In this document: positions 1-6,626 of the stretch, in pieces
How positions within the stretch are numbered: position 1 is the stretch's first letter
How the letters are laid out: the number at the start of each line of letters is the position of its first letter
Source of the DNA: an uncultured bacterium
Lineage (GTDB): Bacteria; Bdellovibrionota_C; UBA2361; SZUA-149; CALKYB01
Reading direction: 5' to 3'
NCBI GenBank assembly: GCA_938022485.1
Contig: CALIEE010000082.1
Location: 1 to 8,369, forward strand
Length of the DNA: 8,369 bases
Notes under the pieces: model-generated
Told to the model about the DNA's origin: nothing
Databases searched by the model: none
The model's input: the letters and a program-made list of their open reading frames with translations, nothing else
Made by a program: the position numbers and the translations under genes

Positions 1-250
1 CTCGTCCAATGATGATTATATCTATCAACAAGATGATAAATAGTCCTACAAAGACATTTGATTGCCGGAAACCAGGATTTTCATAGAACCAATAGCTTAG
101 AACTAGACAAACAAGGAGCTGTCCCTTGACCTTAGCTAAGAAATATTCTTCCTCAGCCTTACCACTTACACTTCGACTGAAAAATAAACCCAAGGCAAGG
201 CGAAAGACCAGGAGGTAGATTAGGTACTCAACTATTCTCAAATCAAACAC
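1..250 (-). CDS. Unrecognised membrane protein, N-terminal 83 codons (3' end outside window)
   Basis: The minus strand is open from a GTG at 250-248 to the window edge, giving 83 residues and an incomplete gene. The codon just before the GTG is TAA, so this is the most upstream start possible. A GAGGAA Shine-Dalgarno-like sequence (complement of 261-266) lies 10 bases upstream. The protein starts MFDLRIVEYL. It has hydrophobic segments at about residues 5-24, 43-55 and 65-82, separated by a charged stretch (KAEEEYFLAK, about 31-40) and by a polar turn YENPGFRQ (56-63). This looks like an integral membrane protein with at least two or three spans. I do not recognise the family, and the missing C-terminus prevents a better call. 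It is divergent from the desaturase-like operon and may share its upstream region. A TTG at codon 4 is an alternative start but would place the Shine-Dalgarno too far away. The long open frame with alternating hydrophobic and charged blocks supports real coding. Confidence 0.7.
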   Translation of the reverse strand, partial: MFDLRIVEYLIYLLVFRLALGLFFSRSVSGKAEEEYFLAKVKGQLLVCLVLSYWFYENPGFRQSNVFVGLFIILLIDIIIIGR

Positions 251-317
251 TTAGAGACCATTCCTCAACGATAATTCTCGGAGATTTTGAACTTCCTGAT
301 TTCCTTTCGGCTAACAG

Positions 318-357
318 TAGAGCCAGTCTGTCACAGCTACACTAAAGGACGGCTCTA
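318..357. repeat. Inverted repeat TAGAGCC ... GGCTCTA
   Basis: The arms 318-324 (TAGAGCC) and 351-357 (GGCTCTA) are perfect 7-base reverse complements with a 26-base spacer. A second copy of the right arm at 531-537, just upstream of the desaturase-like gene, could pair with the same left arm. It may be a regulator-binding site or an RNA stem, or it may be chance. Confidence 0.4.
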
Positions 358-361
358 GAAA

Positions 362-383
362 AGTATTGGCTGGATCCAATACT
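362..383. repeat. Perfect 8-bp hairpin, AGTATTGG / CCAATACT
   Basis: The arms 362-369 and 376-383 are perfect reverse complements with a 6-base loop (CTGGAT). Read on the minus strand the stem is followed by TTTTCT, a weak terminator-like pattern, but no minus-strand gene ends here. On the plus strand there is no U-tract. The stem has only three G-C pairs. It lies in the gap between divergent genes, so an operator or a leader RNA structure is more likely than a terminator. Confidence 0.5.
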
Positions 384-587
384 AAGGCAAAATTAGTTCT
401 CTTAAAGTTAATAAAACCTATTATATGGAACTTTCAGCATCTCAAGGAGAAGGCTGTATTACAACAGCTTAAGCCCTAATCCATAAAAAAGGCCTGCAAA
501 AGTTGAAACTTAGAGTAGAATCAATAGTTAGGCTCTAACATCTAAATATAAGGCAACTCTCTAGCACTTCAATTTTTAACTTTTGTG

Positions 588-1442
588 ATGGTAATCTCTC
601 TTCTAATTTTAATTGCTCTAGCCTTAATGTTCCTGGAGAGAAAACTACCAGCAAATCAGTTGCCAAGCGTTCGTGGTTGGATTCCACGAATGATTCTTCT
701 AAATCTGATTCAAGGAGCTATTGTCGTCTTGGCAGGAGTGACATGGGATCTTTGGTTCAAGAAGGCTTCTCTCTTTGATCTCTCCAGCAGCTTTCATCCT
801 TTAGTTCAAGCCTTGCTCTCTTATTTTATCTCAACGTTTATTTTTTACTGGTGGCATCGCTACAGGCATCAATCAATGTTCTTCTGGAACCTCTGCCATC
901 AAATTCATCACTCAGCTTCTCGAATAGAAGTTCTTACTAGCTTCTATAAGCATCCTTTTGAAATAATAATCAACTCTCTAATTAGTTCTGCTTTGGTGTA
1001 TGCTATACTAGGGTGCTCGATCTCAGCCGGAGCTATCTACACAATACTAATTGCAGTCGCCGAGTATTTTTACCATATCAATTTGAAAACACCGTCTATC
1101 GTTGGTTACTTTATTCAAAGACCTGAGTCACACAGAGTTCATCACAAGCTCGGCTATCATACGAAAAATTTTGCCGACTTGCCGATATGGGATATGCTTT
1201 TTGGAACCTTTCTAAACGCAAAAAGCAAGGTAAATCAATGCGGTTTTAAACCAGAGCTTGAAGACAGGTTCGAAGATATGCTTTTCTGTAGAAACGTAAC
1301 TACGGAAGCAGCCTGCGAAGATAGAAAACCATTGAGCTTTCTTCCTACTTGCATTGGCTGCCAAAAAAGGACTGCTTGCGCGATGTCACAGATGTTCGAG
1401 AAAAACAGTGAAAGTACGGGAGTAGACCCAGAGAAGCCGTGA
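588..1442 (+). CDS. Sterol desaturase / fatty acid hydroxylase family membrane protein with cysteine-rich tail
   Basis: This is a predicted di-iron membrane oxygenase that would hydroxylate or desaturate a lipid-like substrate. Numbering residues from the GTG at 585, the family histidine clusters are present: H91-x3-H95 (WWHRYRH), H105-x2-HH (HQIHH, 105-109) and H183-x2-HH (HRVHH, 183-187), with further histidines at 123, 164 and 192. Hydrophobic segments lie at about 2-16, 36-51, 73-90 and 127-160. Translation could start at GTG 585 or at the adjoining ATG 588. I prefer ATG, and neither has a clear Shine-Dalgarno. No other start lies between them and the upstream in-frame stop at 549-551. 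The core ends near residue 212, at the usual GTFLN-type end of the family. A tail of about 70 residues follows, with cysteines 219, 235, 244, 256, 259 and 265, which is unusual. The gene overlaps the next one by four bases (GTGA). The family call is firm. The substrate is unknown. Confidence 0.88.
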   Translation: MVISLLILIALALMFLERKLPANQLPSVRGWIPRMILLNLIQGAIVVLAGVTWDLWFKKASLFDLSSSFHPLVQALLSYFISTFIFYWWHRYRHQSMFFWNLCHQIHHSASRIEVLTSFYKHPFEIIINSLISSALVYAILGCSISAGAIYTILIAVAEYFYHINLKTPSIVGYFIQRPESHRVHHKLGYHTKNFADLPIWDMLFGTFLNAKSKVNQCGFKPELEDRFEDMLFCRNVTTEAACEDRKPLSFLPTCIGCQKRTACAMSQMFEKNSESTGVDPEKP

Positions 1443-1966
1443 AGAAAGAATCACCTAACGAAGTCTTTGAAGGAGACAAAAAGTTACTAAAAAGACTTAA
1501 CTGTCTAGCAACGGTTTTGCTCGTCGTTGGCTTTGTCCAAATGGCTGGCTATCTTCTGGATAGCAAAACTCTTCGAGGCATTGGACTTGCAAGCTATACC
1601 TCTCCACTTCCTAAAGTATTTTCAGATGTAGATGGGCTGGAAACCTTCGCTTCTTCTTTTAAGATCGTTTTAAAAACCGAAGATCTGAAAGAGCAAGAAC
1701 TACAGATCACTCCTGAACTCTATTCGAAATTGGAAGGTCCTTATAAGAGAAGAAACGTTTACGGCGCAGCTTTAAGCTATGCTCCTCGTTTACCGGATGA
1801 GCTTTGGCAGCCAGTATTTCGTTTTGGATTTAGTGGACCGCTGCTGGAGGAATTCTCATTACCTTCAGATACTAAAAAAGTAGATCTTCATATCAAAACC
1901 AATACAAAAGGCAGGAATGATAGTTGGGTTAAATCCACACCCTTAACAAAGGGAGGAGCAAATTGA
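1439..1966 (+). CDS. Uncharacterised single-pass membrane protein, middle gene of the operon
   Basis: This 175-residue protein has a short charged N-terminus (1-19), one strong hydrophobic segment (about 20-40) and then a soluble domain with no catalytic motif I recognise. The most distinctive stretch is PYKRRNVYGAALSYAP (101-116), followed by an aromatic segment LWQPVFRFGFSG (122-133). From memory, similar small proteins occur next to HTTM-type genes, but I cannot name a family. The hydrophobic segment lies close to the N-terminus and lacks a signal peptidase site, so a membrane-anchored protein with the rest outside or inside the membrane is more likely than a secreted one. The start is GTG at 1439, inside the GTGA overlap with the upstream stop. 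A GGGAG at 1418-1422 is far upstream and GAGAAG at 1431-1436 is very close, so translation probably depends on coupling. The stop overlaps the TTG of the next gene by four bases. Confidence 0.8.
   Translation: MKKESPNEVFEGDKKLLKRLNCLATVLLVVGFVQMAGYLLDSKTLRGIGLASYTSPLPKVFSDVDGLETFASSFKIVLKTEDLKEQELQITPELYSKLEGPYKRRNVYGAALSYAPRLPDELWQPVFRFGFSGPLLEEFSLPSDTKKVDLHIKTNTKGRNDSWVKSTPLTKGGAN
1951..1958 (+). promoter_or_regulatory. Strong Shine-Dalgarno supporting the TTG start at 1963
   Basis: GGGAGGAG lies inside the 3' end of the preceding gene. Its GGAGG core (1952-1956) is six bases before TTG 1963. It is the best ribosome binding site in the plus-strand block and decides this rare start codon. 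No ATG or GTG in frame is equally well placed. Confidence 0.75.
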
Positions 1967-3198
1967 CATTCTTTAAGCACTACCCTGCCCTACAATTTTC
2001 TTTTTTTCGCATAGTTTTTGGACTCTATCTTTTCATTCACTATGCCTTCTTACTTCCCTATGCAGCGGAGATCTACAGCAATAGTGGAGTTCTACCTGAC
2101 GCAGGAGCTAACCCTACTTTTTCTATTTTTCCTAGTCCCTTTTGGATCAATGATAGCGCTCTAACAGCCCAAATTATTGTTTTGCTTTGCACTCTTCTTT
2201 CCCTAGCTTTTACCTTAGGTTTTCAGAGAAGAAGCTCAGCCTTGGGACTTTGGTATCTTTCAGCCTGCCTGTTCAATAGAAATGTTTTAACAAGCAATCC
2301 ATCACTGGCCTATATTGGTTTACTACTTTTACTTTGCGTTCTGATTCCTAATTCAGAGCCAGTGTCGCTAAGAAAATCTGAAAAAGGTGATTGGTTCATG
2401 CCTGGCATGGTTTTCTATACGGCTTGGATTCTAATGGCGGCTGGTTACACTATAAGTGGCCTAATCAAACTACAAAGCCCCAGTTGGGTCGATGGCTCTG
2501 CTCTTCATCATCTAGCAATGAATCCCTTGGCACGCCCTGGCTTGTTTAGAGATATAATTCTCTCTATGCCTGAGATATTTCTCAAGCTTCTAACCTGGAG
2601 CACTTTGGTTTTTGAAATTCTATTTCTACCGCTGAGCTTATTCCGCTCTGGGCGCTTATTTGCTTGGGTGTCCATGGTGTTTCTCCATCTAGGAATCCTT
2701 TTAGTAGTAGATTTTGCTGACTTAACGGCGGGCATGCTTGTCCTTCATTTATTTACCTTGGATCCAGAGTGGCTAATGAAAAAGCCTGATGGCAAAAAAA
2801 GAATTGTCTTTTTTGATGGAGATTGTGGTTTCTGTAACAGCTCTGTTCAGACTTTATTAAGCTTTGATCGACAAGGCCTGTACAGCTTCTCCCCCCTTCA
2901 GGGTAAAACTGCCTCAACTATGCTTCCCGCAGAGCTAAGAGAGCCAAGCAGCTTAGACACAATCGTGCTTGCAGAAGAGAGCGAAGGTAAAATCACTGTA
3001 CAGACTCATTCCAACGCAATTCTAGCTATTCTCTCAAACCTAGGTGGGCTTTGTAGGTTAATTTCTTTTTCGAAAATTCTACCAGAAAAACTGCGAAACA
3101 TTGTCTACAATTTGATAGCAAGAAATCGCAAACTTATTTCTAAAAAGCTAAGCTGTGCTATTCCAACAGAGGAGGAGCAAGCTAGATTTTTGGAATAG
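1963..3198 (+). CDS. HTTM (vitamin K-dependent gamma-carboxylase-like) membrane domain fused to DCC/DUF393 thiol-oxidoreductase-like domain
   Basis: The 411-residue protein has two domains. Residues 1 to about 270 form a multi-span membrane region with hydrophobic segments at about 12-32, 65-85, 113-129, 146-168, 205-226, 233-250 and 253-267. Its signature SGLIKLQSPSWVDGSAL (165-181) and the later segment ending LDPEW (266-270) match the HTTM/gamma-carboxylase superfamily. K169 sits where I recall the catalytic base lysine of human GGCX (AGVKKLDADWVEG). Residues about 280-411 form a DCC (DUF393) domain: FFDGDCGFCN holds DxxC and a CGFC thioredoxin-like pair (C288, C291). The family-typical end VYNLIARNRK (381-390) and a late cysteine (C398) follow. 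The reaction is unknown, since bacterial HTTM proteins are mostly uncharacterised. The cysteine pair suggests redox chemistry coupled to the membrane domain. The start is TTG in a TTGA overlap with the previous stop, supported by GGAGG. It ends 39 bases from the convergent ilvD gene. Confidence 0.87.
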   Translation: MTFFKHYPALQFSFFRIVFGLYLFIHYAFLLPYAAEIYSNSGVLPDAGANPTFSIFPSPFWINDSALTAQIIVLLCTLLSLAFTLGFQRRSSALGLWYLSACLFNRNVLTSNPSLAYIGLLLLLCVLIPNSEPVSLRKSEKGDWFMPGMVFYTAWILMAAGYTISGLIKLQSPSWVDGSALHHLAMNPLARPGLFRDIILSMPEIFLKLLTWSTLVFEILFLPLSLFRSGRLFAWVSMVFLHLGILLVVDFADLTAGMLVLHLFTLDPEWLMKKPDGKKRIVFFDGDCGFCNSSVQTLLSFDRQGLYSFSPLQGKTASTMLPAELREPSSLDTIVLAEESEGKITVQTHSNAILAILSNLGGLCRLISFSKILPEKLRNIVYNLIARNRKLISKKLSCAIPTEEEQARFLE

Positions 3199-3237
3199 TT
3201 GGACACTATCATTGGCAAGCACTAGACTAGCAAGCCC

Positions 3238-4917
3238 CTACCCATCGGTAACACAGCCCTCGGAAGCAGAAGCCACGGTCTTGATATACTTATAGAGAGT
3301 ACCTTGCTTCGCCTTAAACTCAGGAGTTTTCCAATTGGCCTTTCTCTTTGCAAGCTCCTCGTCTGAAACTTCCACATCAATGCTGTTGGTTTCAGCATTA
3401 ATGGTTACCTTGTCGCCATTCTCTACCAATGCAATTGGCCCACCAACTTGGGCCTCTGGAGTTACGTGCCCAATAATAAAGCCGTGCGACCCACCAGAGA
3501 ATCTACCATCAGTTAAAAGAGCTACGTCTTGTCCAAGCCCTGCTCCCATAATCGCACTCGTTGGAGTAAGCATCTCTGGCATTCCTGGGCCACCTTTGGG
3601 TCCTTCATAACGAATTACAATAACGTCACCCTTTTGAATGTTTCCATCCTCAAGGCCCTTGAGCATATCTTCTTCAGAATCAAAAACCCTTGCTGGCCCT
3701 GAAAACTCAAGTCCTTCTTTACCGGTAATCTTTGCCACAGCGCCTTCCGGAGCAAGGTTACCTTTCAAAATTCTAATATGCCCTGTTTCCTTAATTGGCT
3801 TATCCAGGTCTCTAATAATATCCTGCCCAGGTTTTAATCCTGGAAGTTCATTCAGATTTTCCGCCAAGGTCTTTCCAGTTACTGTCTTACAGCTGCCATC
3901 AATCAAACCTTTCTCAAGAAGCATCTTAAGAACAGCAGGAGTTCCACCTACGTCATGCAAGTCTGCCATCACGTACTGACCACTTGGTTTCAGATCCGCA
4001 AGAAAAGGAGTTCTCTCAGCCGTAGCAGCAAAGTCTTCCAAAGTAAGATCAACTCCTACAGCATGGGCCATTGCAAGCAGGTGAAGCACTGCGTTTGTTG
4101 AACCACCTGTGACCATAATCGCAACCATTGCGTTTTCAAAAGCCTGACGAGTCATGATGTCTCTAGGCTTAAGGTCCAGTTCCAAAAGAGTCTTAATCGC
4201 TTCTCCAGCTTTAACACATTCTTTTAGCTTGCCTGGGTCTTCTGCTGGAGTTGAAGAACTGTATGGCAAAGACATACCCATGGTTTCTATAGCTAAGGCC
4301 ATAGTGTTTGCTGTGTACATGCCACCGCAAGCACCAGCTCCTGGGCATGAACTCTCTACGATTTCTTTTCTGTCACCATCCGAAATACTTCCAGCTAGAA
4401 ACTCACCATAACTTTGAAAAGCTGAAACTACGTCCAGCTTAACTCCTTTATGACAGCCGGCTTTAATAGTTCCACCGTAAACCATAATTGAAGGTCGGTT
4501 CAGTCGACCCATGGCAATTAAGCAACCAGGCATGTTCTTATCACAACCAGGCAGGGCAATTAATCCGTCATACCACTGAGCAGATACTACCGTTTCAATT
4601 GAGTCAGCAATTAGGTCACGAGACTGAAGAGAAAAACTCATTCCGTCTGTGCCCATTGAAATTCCATCACTAACTCCAATGGTGTTGAATCTGAGTCCGA
4701 CTAGGTCAGCTGCCTGAGTTCCCTCTTTAACCTGACCTGCGAGGTCAAGCAGGTGCATGTTACAAGTGTTACCCTCGTACCAAACGCTAGCAATTCCGAT
4801 TTGAGGTTTCTTTAGATCTTCATGACTCAAACCAGTTCCAATCAACATCGCTTGAGATGCGCCCTGAGATTTAGGCTCGGTAATTCTTGAAGAGTATTTA
4901 TTTAATTTATTAGCCAT
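3238..4917 (-). CDS. ilvD: Dihydroxy-acid dehydratase
   Basis: IlvD dehydrates 2,3-dihydroxy-isovalerate and 2,3-dihydroxy-3-methylvalerate to the 2-keto acids leading to valine/leucine and to isoleucine. It is a cytoplasmic Fe-S enzyme of the IlvD/Edd family. The 559 residues match the shorter DHAD type; the E. coli enzyme is about 616. The three conserved cluster cysteines are visible: C52 (GNTCNMH), C125 (PGCDKNMPGC) and C197 (GACGGMYTANTMA). K127 follows C125, the position carbamylated in studied homologues. The C-terminal motif GRFSGGSHGFIIGHVTPEA (471-489) carries the catalytic serine region. Nothing essential is missing. The start is ATG at 4917-4915, 13 bases after the leuB stop, with only a weak AAGA upstream, so it probably depends on the operon message. 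It is the last gene of the operon. The cluster type, [2Fe-2S] or [4Fe-4S], cannot be settled from sequence alone. Confidence 0.97.
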   Translation of the reverse strand: MANKLNKYSSRITEPKSQGASQAMLIGTGLSHEDLKKPQIGIASVWYEGNTCNMHLLDLAGQVKEGTQAADLVGLRFNTIGVSDGISMGTDGMSFSLQSRDLIADSIETVVSAQWYDGLIALPGCDKNMPGCLIAMGRLNRPSIMVYGGTIKAGCHKGVKLDVVSAFQSYGEFLAGSISDGDRKEIVESSCPGAGACGGMYTANTMALAIETMGMSLPYSSSTPAEDPGKLKECVKAGEAIKTLLELDLKPRDIMTRQAFENAMVAIMVTGGSTNAVLHLLAMAHAVGVDLTLEDFAATAERTPFLADLKPSGQYVMADLHDVGGTPAVLKMLLEKGLIDGSCKTVTGKTLAENLNELPGLKPGQDIIRDLDKPIKETGHIRILKGNLAPEGAVAKITGKEGLEFSGPARVFDSEEDMLKGLEDGNIQKGDVIVIRYEGPKGGPGMPEMLTPTSAIMGAGLGQDVALLTDGRFSGGSHGFIIGHVTPEAQVGGPIALVENGDKVTINAETNSIDVEVSDEELAKRKANWKTPEFKAKQGTLYKYIKTVASASEGCVTDG

Positions 4918-4930
4918 GGTGTCGTGTCTT

Positions 4931-6010
4931 CTAGCTTAAGTTCTCAATTATCTTGTTAGTCATTTCAGTTGTAGAAAGTTTTTCGCTTTCCGCGGACGCT
5001 ATATCAGCAGTTCTAAAACCTTGCTCCAGAGACTTTTCTACTGCACGGTTTATACTGTCAGCTTCTTTGGTTAGACCAAAAGAAAACTTCAAGAGCATTC
5101 CCGCAGAAAGAATCTGAGCAATCGGGTTAGCCACTCCCTTTCCTTCCAGCTCAGGAGCAGAGCCGCCTTGAGGCTCATACATGCCAAAGCCTTCACTATT
5201 CAAACTAGCACTTGGCGTCAGGCCAAGAGAGCCAGGAAGAACTGCAGCAGCGTCAGAGAGAATGTCTCCAAAAAGGTTCGCAGTTAAGACCACGTCAAAA
5301 CGAGAGGGGTCTCGAATAATCTGCATCGCCGCATTATCAACAAACATGTCTTCTAGTTCTACGTCAGGATAATCGGCGGAGATTTCTTTCACCACCTCTC
5401 GCCAAAGCCTGGAAGTTTCAAGCACGTTTGCCTTATCCACCGAAACCAAAGACTTTCGTCTTTTACTCGCTGCTTTAAAAGCAGTGTGGGCAACGGACGC
5501 TATTTGATCTTCAGTATACTCGGCTGTGTCTATTGCAACTCTTCGACCATCACGAGTTTCTCTTCTATGCTCTCCAAAATAGATATCTCCCAGGAGTTCA
5601 CGAACAATCAACATGTCCACTCCCTTACCTGCGACTTCCTCCCGCAGTGGGCAAATATCAACTAATTCTGGATAGACCTTTGCTGGCCTAAAGTTAGCAT
5701 TAAAGTTGAAGGCTTTTCTTAAAGCCAAAATAGAATTCTTCTCACAGTCTTTCCATTTGGGCTCATGGGCTAGATCAATTGGGCCGCCAATAGAGCCAAA
5801 CAAAATTGCATCGCTCCCCTGGCAGACTTTTAAAGTGGCATCAGGAAAATGACTTTGATGGTCATCCCAGGCAGCGCCGCCAATTAGGCCCTTTTCATAC
5901 TCAAAGCTGTGGCCATTGGCCGCTGCAACAGCATCGAGCACTCTAACCGCTTCAGTGCAAACTTCTTCTCCAATCCCGTCTCCGGGTAGTAAGGCTATTT
6001 TTTTGTTCAT
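4931..6010 (-). CDS. leuB: 3-isopropylmalate dehydrogenase
   Basis: LeuB oxidatively decarboxylates 3-isopropylmalate with NAD+ to 2-ketoisocaproate precursor in leucine synthesis. The protein is 359 residues, normal for the family. It opens with the LLPGDGIGEEV motif (7-17). Substrate-binding arginines are seen at R98 (LRKAF), R108 (NFRP) and R137 (VREL), and Y144 and K193 (VDKANVLE) are in the expected catalytic positions. Metal-binding aspartates are D225 (VDNAAM), D249 and D253 (FGDILSDAAA). The cofactor segment EPQGGSAPELEGKGVANP (279-296) is of the NAD type, with GGSAP as in enterobacterial LeuB. ATG at 6010-6008 overlaps the leuD stop by one base (TAATG). No Shine-Dalgarno is visible, so translation is probably coupled to leuD. 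Tartrate and isocitrate dehydrogenases share the fold, but the arginine pattern and the operon fix the identity. Confidence 0.97.
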   Translation of the reverse strand: MNKKIALLPGDGIGEEVCTEAVRVLDAVAAANGHSFEYEKGLIGGAAWDDHQSHFPDATLKVCQGSDAILFGSIGGPIDLAHEPKWKDCEKNSILALRKAFNFNANFRPAKVYPELVDICPLREEVAGKGVDMLIVRELLGDIYFGEHRRETRDGRRVAIDTAEYTEDQIASVAHTAFKAASKRRKSLVSVDKANVLETSRLWREVVKEISADYPDVELEDMFVDNAAMQIIRDPSRFDVVLTANLFGDILSDAAAVLPGSLGLTPSASLNSEGFGMYEPQGGSAPELEGKGVANPIAQILSAGMLLKFSFGLTKEADSINRAVEKSLEQGFRTADIASAESEKLSTTEMTNKIIENLS

Positions 6011-6615
6011 TAGTTGTTAGCTTTTGTAGTGTCGTAAAACAAGTTAGCACTTCGCTTCTCTTCAAAGGACTTAACGCTATCTTGTTGAGACAAGATATAG
6101 TCCAAGTCATCCAGTCCATTTAGTAAGCAGTGCTTCCTAAACGGATCATAGTCAAAAGCTACATTCTCTCCAGCAGCAGAGCTGAACTTTTGCTCTTCTA
6201 GGGATATCTGAGCTTCTTCCTTACCAGACTGGGCCGCTTCAAGAAGCTGGTCGACTAGTTTTTCATCGGCTTCAATTAGCAACAAACCATTCTTTGCACT
6301 GTTACTGAAGAAAATATCAGCAAAGCTCTTCGCTATTACAGCCTCTATGCCAGCACCTTTAATCGCCCAGACAGCGTGTTCACGAGAAGAACCACATCCA
6401 AAGTTCACTCCGGCAACCATTATTTTCGCACCCTGGAACTTCTCCTGGTTAAAGCTGAACTCAGGGTCATTCTTCTTAAGGTCTGCAAACAAACCTTCTG
6501 CAAAACCCTCTCTGCTTACGCTTGTTAAGTAGCGAGCAGGAATGATCTGGTCGGTGTCCACATCGTTTCTGGATACAGGTATTAATCTGCCTGAAATTTT
6601 ATCTACTTTATCCAT
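6010..6615 (-). CDS. leuD: 3-isopropylmalate dehydratase small subunit
   Basis: LeuD is the swivel-domain subunit of isopropylmalate isomerase and works with LeuC to convert 2- to 3-isopropylmalate. The 201 residues equal the usual bacterial length. Motifs are NDVDTDQIIPARYL (17-30), NFGCGSSREHA (71-81, including the substrate-binding SSRE), FADIFFSNSAKNG (98-110) and the C-terminal FDYDPFRKHCLLNGLDDLDYIL (154-175). The last motif marks the longer proteobacterial-style LeuD rather than the short archaeal type. The final 25 residues are polar and variable. ATG at 6615-6613 follows the leuC stop by nine bases. The stop overlaps leuB. In organisms with citramalate synthase, LeuCD also isomerises citramalate, which matters here because the upstream synthase is ambiguous. 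Confidence 0.97.
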   Translation of the reverse strand: MDKVDKISGRLIPVSRNDVDTDQIIPARYLTSVSREGFAEGLFADLKKNDPEFSFNQEKFQGAKIMVAGVNFGCGSSREHAVWAIKGAGIEAVIAKSFADIFFSNSAKNGLLLIEADEKLVDQLLEAAQSGKEEAQISLEEQKFSSAAGENVAFDYDPFRKHCLLNGLDDLDYILSQQDSVKSFEEKRSANLFYDTTKANN

Positions 6616-6620
6616 CTCTT

Positions 6621-6626
6621 CCCCTT
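6621..6626 (-). promoter_or_regulatory. Ribosome binding site of leuD
   Basis: AAGGGG on the minus strand, five bases before the leuD ATG, overlaps the leuC stop codon. It is the clearest Shine-Dalgarno in the leu operon and supports the chosen leuD start. Confidence 0.6.

Larger units (their letters stand above)
251..584. other. Divergent intergenic region with inverted repeats
   Basis: This 334-base AT-rich gap separates the divergent membrane-protein gene from the desaturase-like operon, so it should hold promoters for both. No convincing gene is visible. A 15-codon frame starting ATG at 425 has no ribosome binding site. It contains two inverted repeats (318-357 and 362-383), and the 7-mer GGCTCTA occurs twice (351-357 and 531-537). 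Possible -10 boxes for the plus-strand operon are TATTAT at 419-424 and TATAAG at 547-552, but neither has a good -35 at the right distance. No confident promoter call is made. Confidence 0.6.

Noticed and set aside
355..383. Hairpin plus TTTTCT as an intrinsic terminator on the minus strand
   Set aside because: The stem has only three G-C pairs, the T-run is short, and no minus-strand gene ends upstream of it.
425..472. Possible 15-codon leader peptide (ATG at 425, ending TAA)
   Set aside because: It has no ribosome binding site and no run of regulatory codons, and it is not next to an amino acid operon start.
2508..2735. 75-codon open frame on the minus strand
   Set aside because: It is antisense within the HTTM domain, with an arginine/lysine-rich product and no supporting signals.
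3638..3979. 113-codon open frame on the plus strand
   Set aside because: It is antisense within the well-conserved ilvD coding sequence, with a serine/proline-rich product typical of a shadow frame.
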